Shown piece after piece: positions 63,684 to 64,000 of a stretch of DNA of 64,000 nucleotides. This DNA is from Seohaeicola saemankumensis (GTDB taxonomy: Bacteria; Pseudomonadota; Alphaproteobacteria; Rhodobacterales; Rhodobacteraceae), in assembly GCF_020171285.1 (NCBI RefSeq), contig NZ_JAIUZI010000013.1, positions 78,179-142,178 on the forward strand, read 5' to 3'. The notes beneath the pieces were generated by a model. The model made no database searches. It was given only the letters and a program-made list of their open reading frames with translations, and was not told the DNA's origin. The first letter of the stretch is position 1. The number at the start of each line of letters is the position of its first letter. Made by a program: the position numbers and the translations under genes.

Positions 63684-64000
<317 letters not shown>

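Overview
The window looks like a chromosome segment of a marine-type alphaproteobacterium in the Rhodobacterales (Roseobacter or Paracoccaceae side). The evidence is high GC with strong GC3 bias, a phosphatidylcholine synthase, a DUF1127 protein beside a LysR regulator, a TRAP transporter tied to aromatic catabolism, an alphaproteobacterial RNase P RNA, and an intergenic element (CATCTCTT..GCAAATACTCC) that I recall from many genomes of this group. The genus cannot be fixed from the sequence alone.

Region 1-9.7 kb is housekeeping: pcs, a GreA-like factor, ogt, ileS, a VIT1/CCC1 metal transporter behind an FNR-like box, a YcjX/GNAT/YcjF-type operon and truA. Region 9.8-35.9 kb is mixed: a tiny lipoprotein, a glutamine amidotransferase, a BASS transporter next to a KstD-like flavoprotein, a TPM-domain protein, a cyclase/TolB/TPR protein, a ymdB-type phosphoesterase operon with two transporters, mgtE plus the folate cyclo-ligase gene, two purine deaminases, hisN, an XRE regulator, a quinone oxidoreductase, fetAB, LysR/DUF1127, a BI-1 protein, rpmG and a TerB-like protein. 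rnpB lies on the minus strand at about 36.0-36.4 kb.

Region 36.5-49.1 kb is a catabolic island of 13 genes, all on the minus strand. In transcription order these are gentisate 1,2-dioxygenase, fumarylpyruvate hydrolase and a GST-type maleylpyruvate isomerase, then a TRAP transporter (P, Q, M), then an SDR, crotonase, MarR regulator, feruloyl-CoA-synthase-like ligase, amidohydrolase, DUF3237 protein and acyl-CoA dehydrogenase. The simplest reading is uptake of an aromatic acid, CoA-dependent shortening of its side chain, and ring cleavage through gentisate. Three AT-rich inverted repeats sit at the three transcription-unit starts; two share one architecture and are candidate MarR operators.

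Region 49.2-54.9 kb holds aroQ, kynB/kynA (tryptophan to kynurenine), a beta-keto acid cleavage enzyme (former DUF849), a tandem Usp protein, and an AhpC-like peroxiredoxin divergent from an AraC regulator.

Region 54.9-58.97 kb carries the most striking gene: a 1066-residue fusion of a cobalamin/Fe-S reductive dehalogenase to a phthalate-dioxygenase-reductase-like module (flavin, NAD(P)H, 2Fe-2S), i.e. a self-sufficient, probably cytoplasmic and oxygen-tolerant catabolic dehalogenase. It is transcribed divergently from a LuxR-family regulator. Region 59.2-63.7 kb is an overlapping three-gene operon: fused alpha/beta 2-oxoacid dehydrogenase E1, a FabD-like acyltransferase and a DAO-type FAD oxidoreductase. 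The last 94 bases are a pure G run and look like a sequencing or assembly artefact at a contig end.
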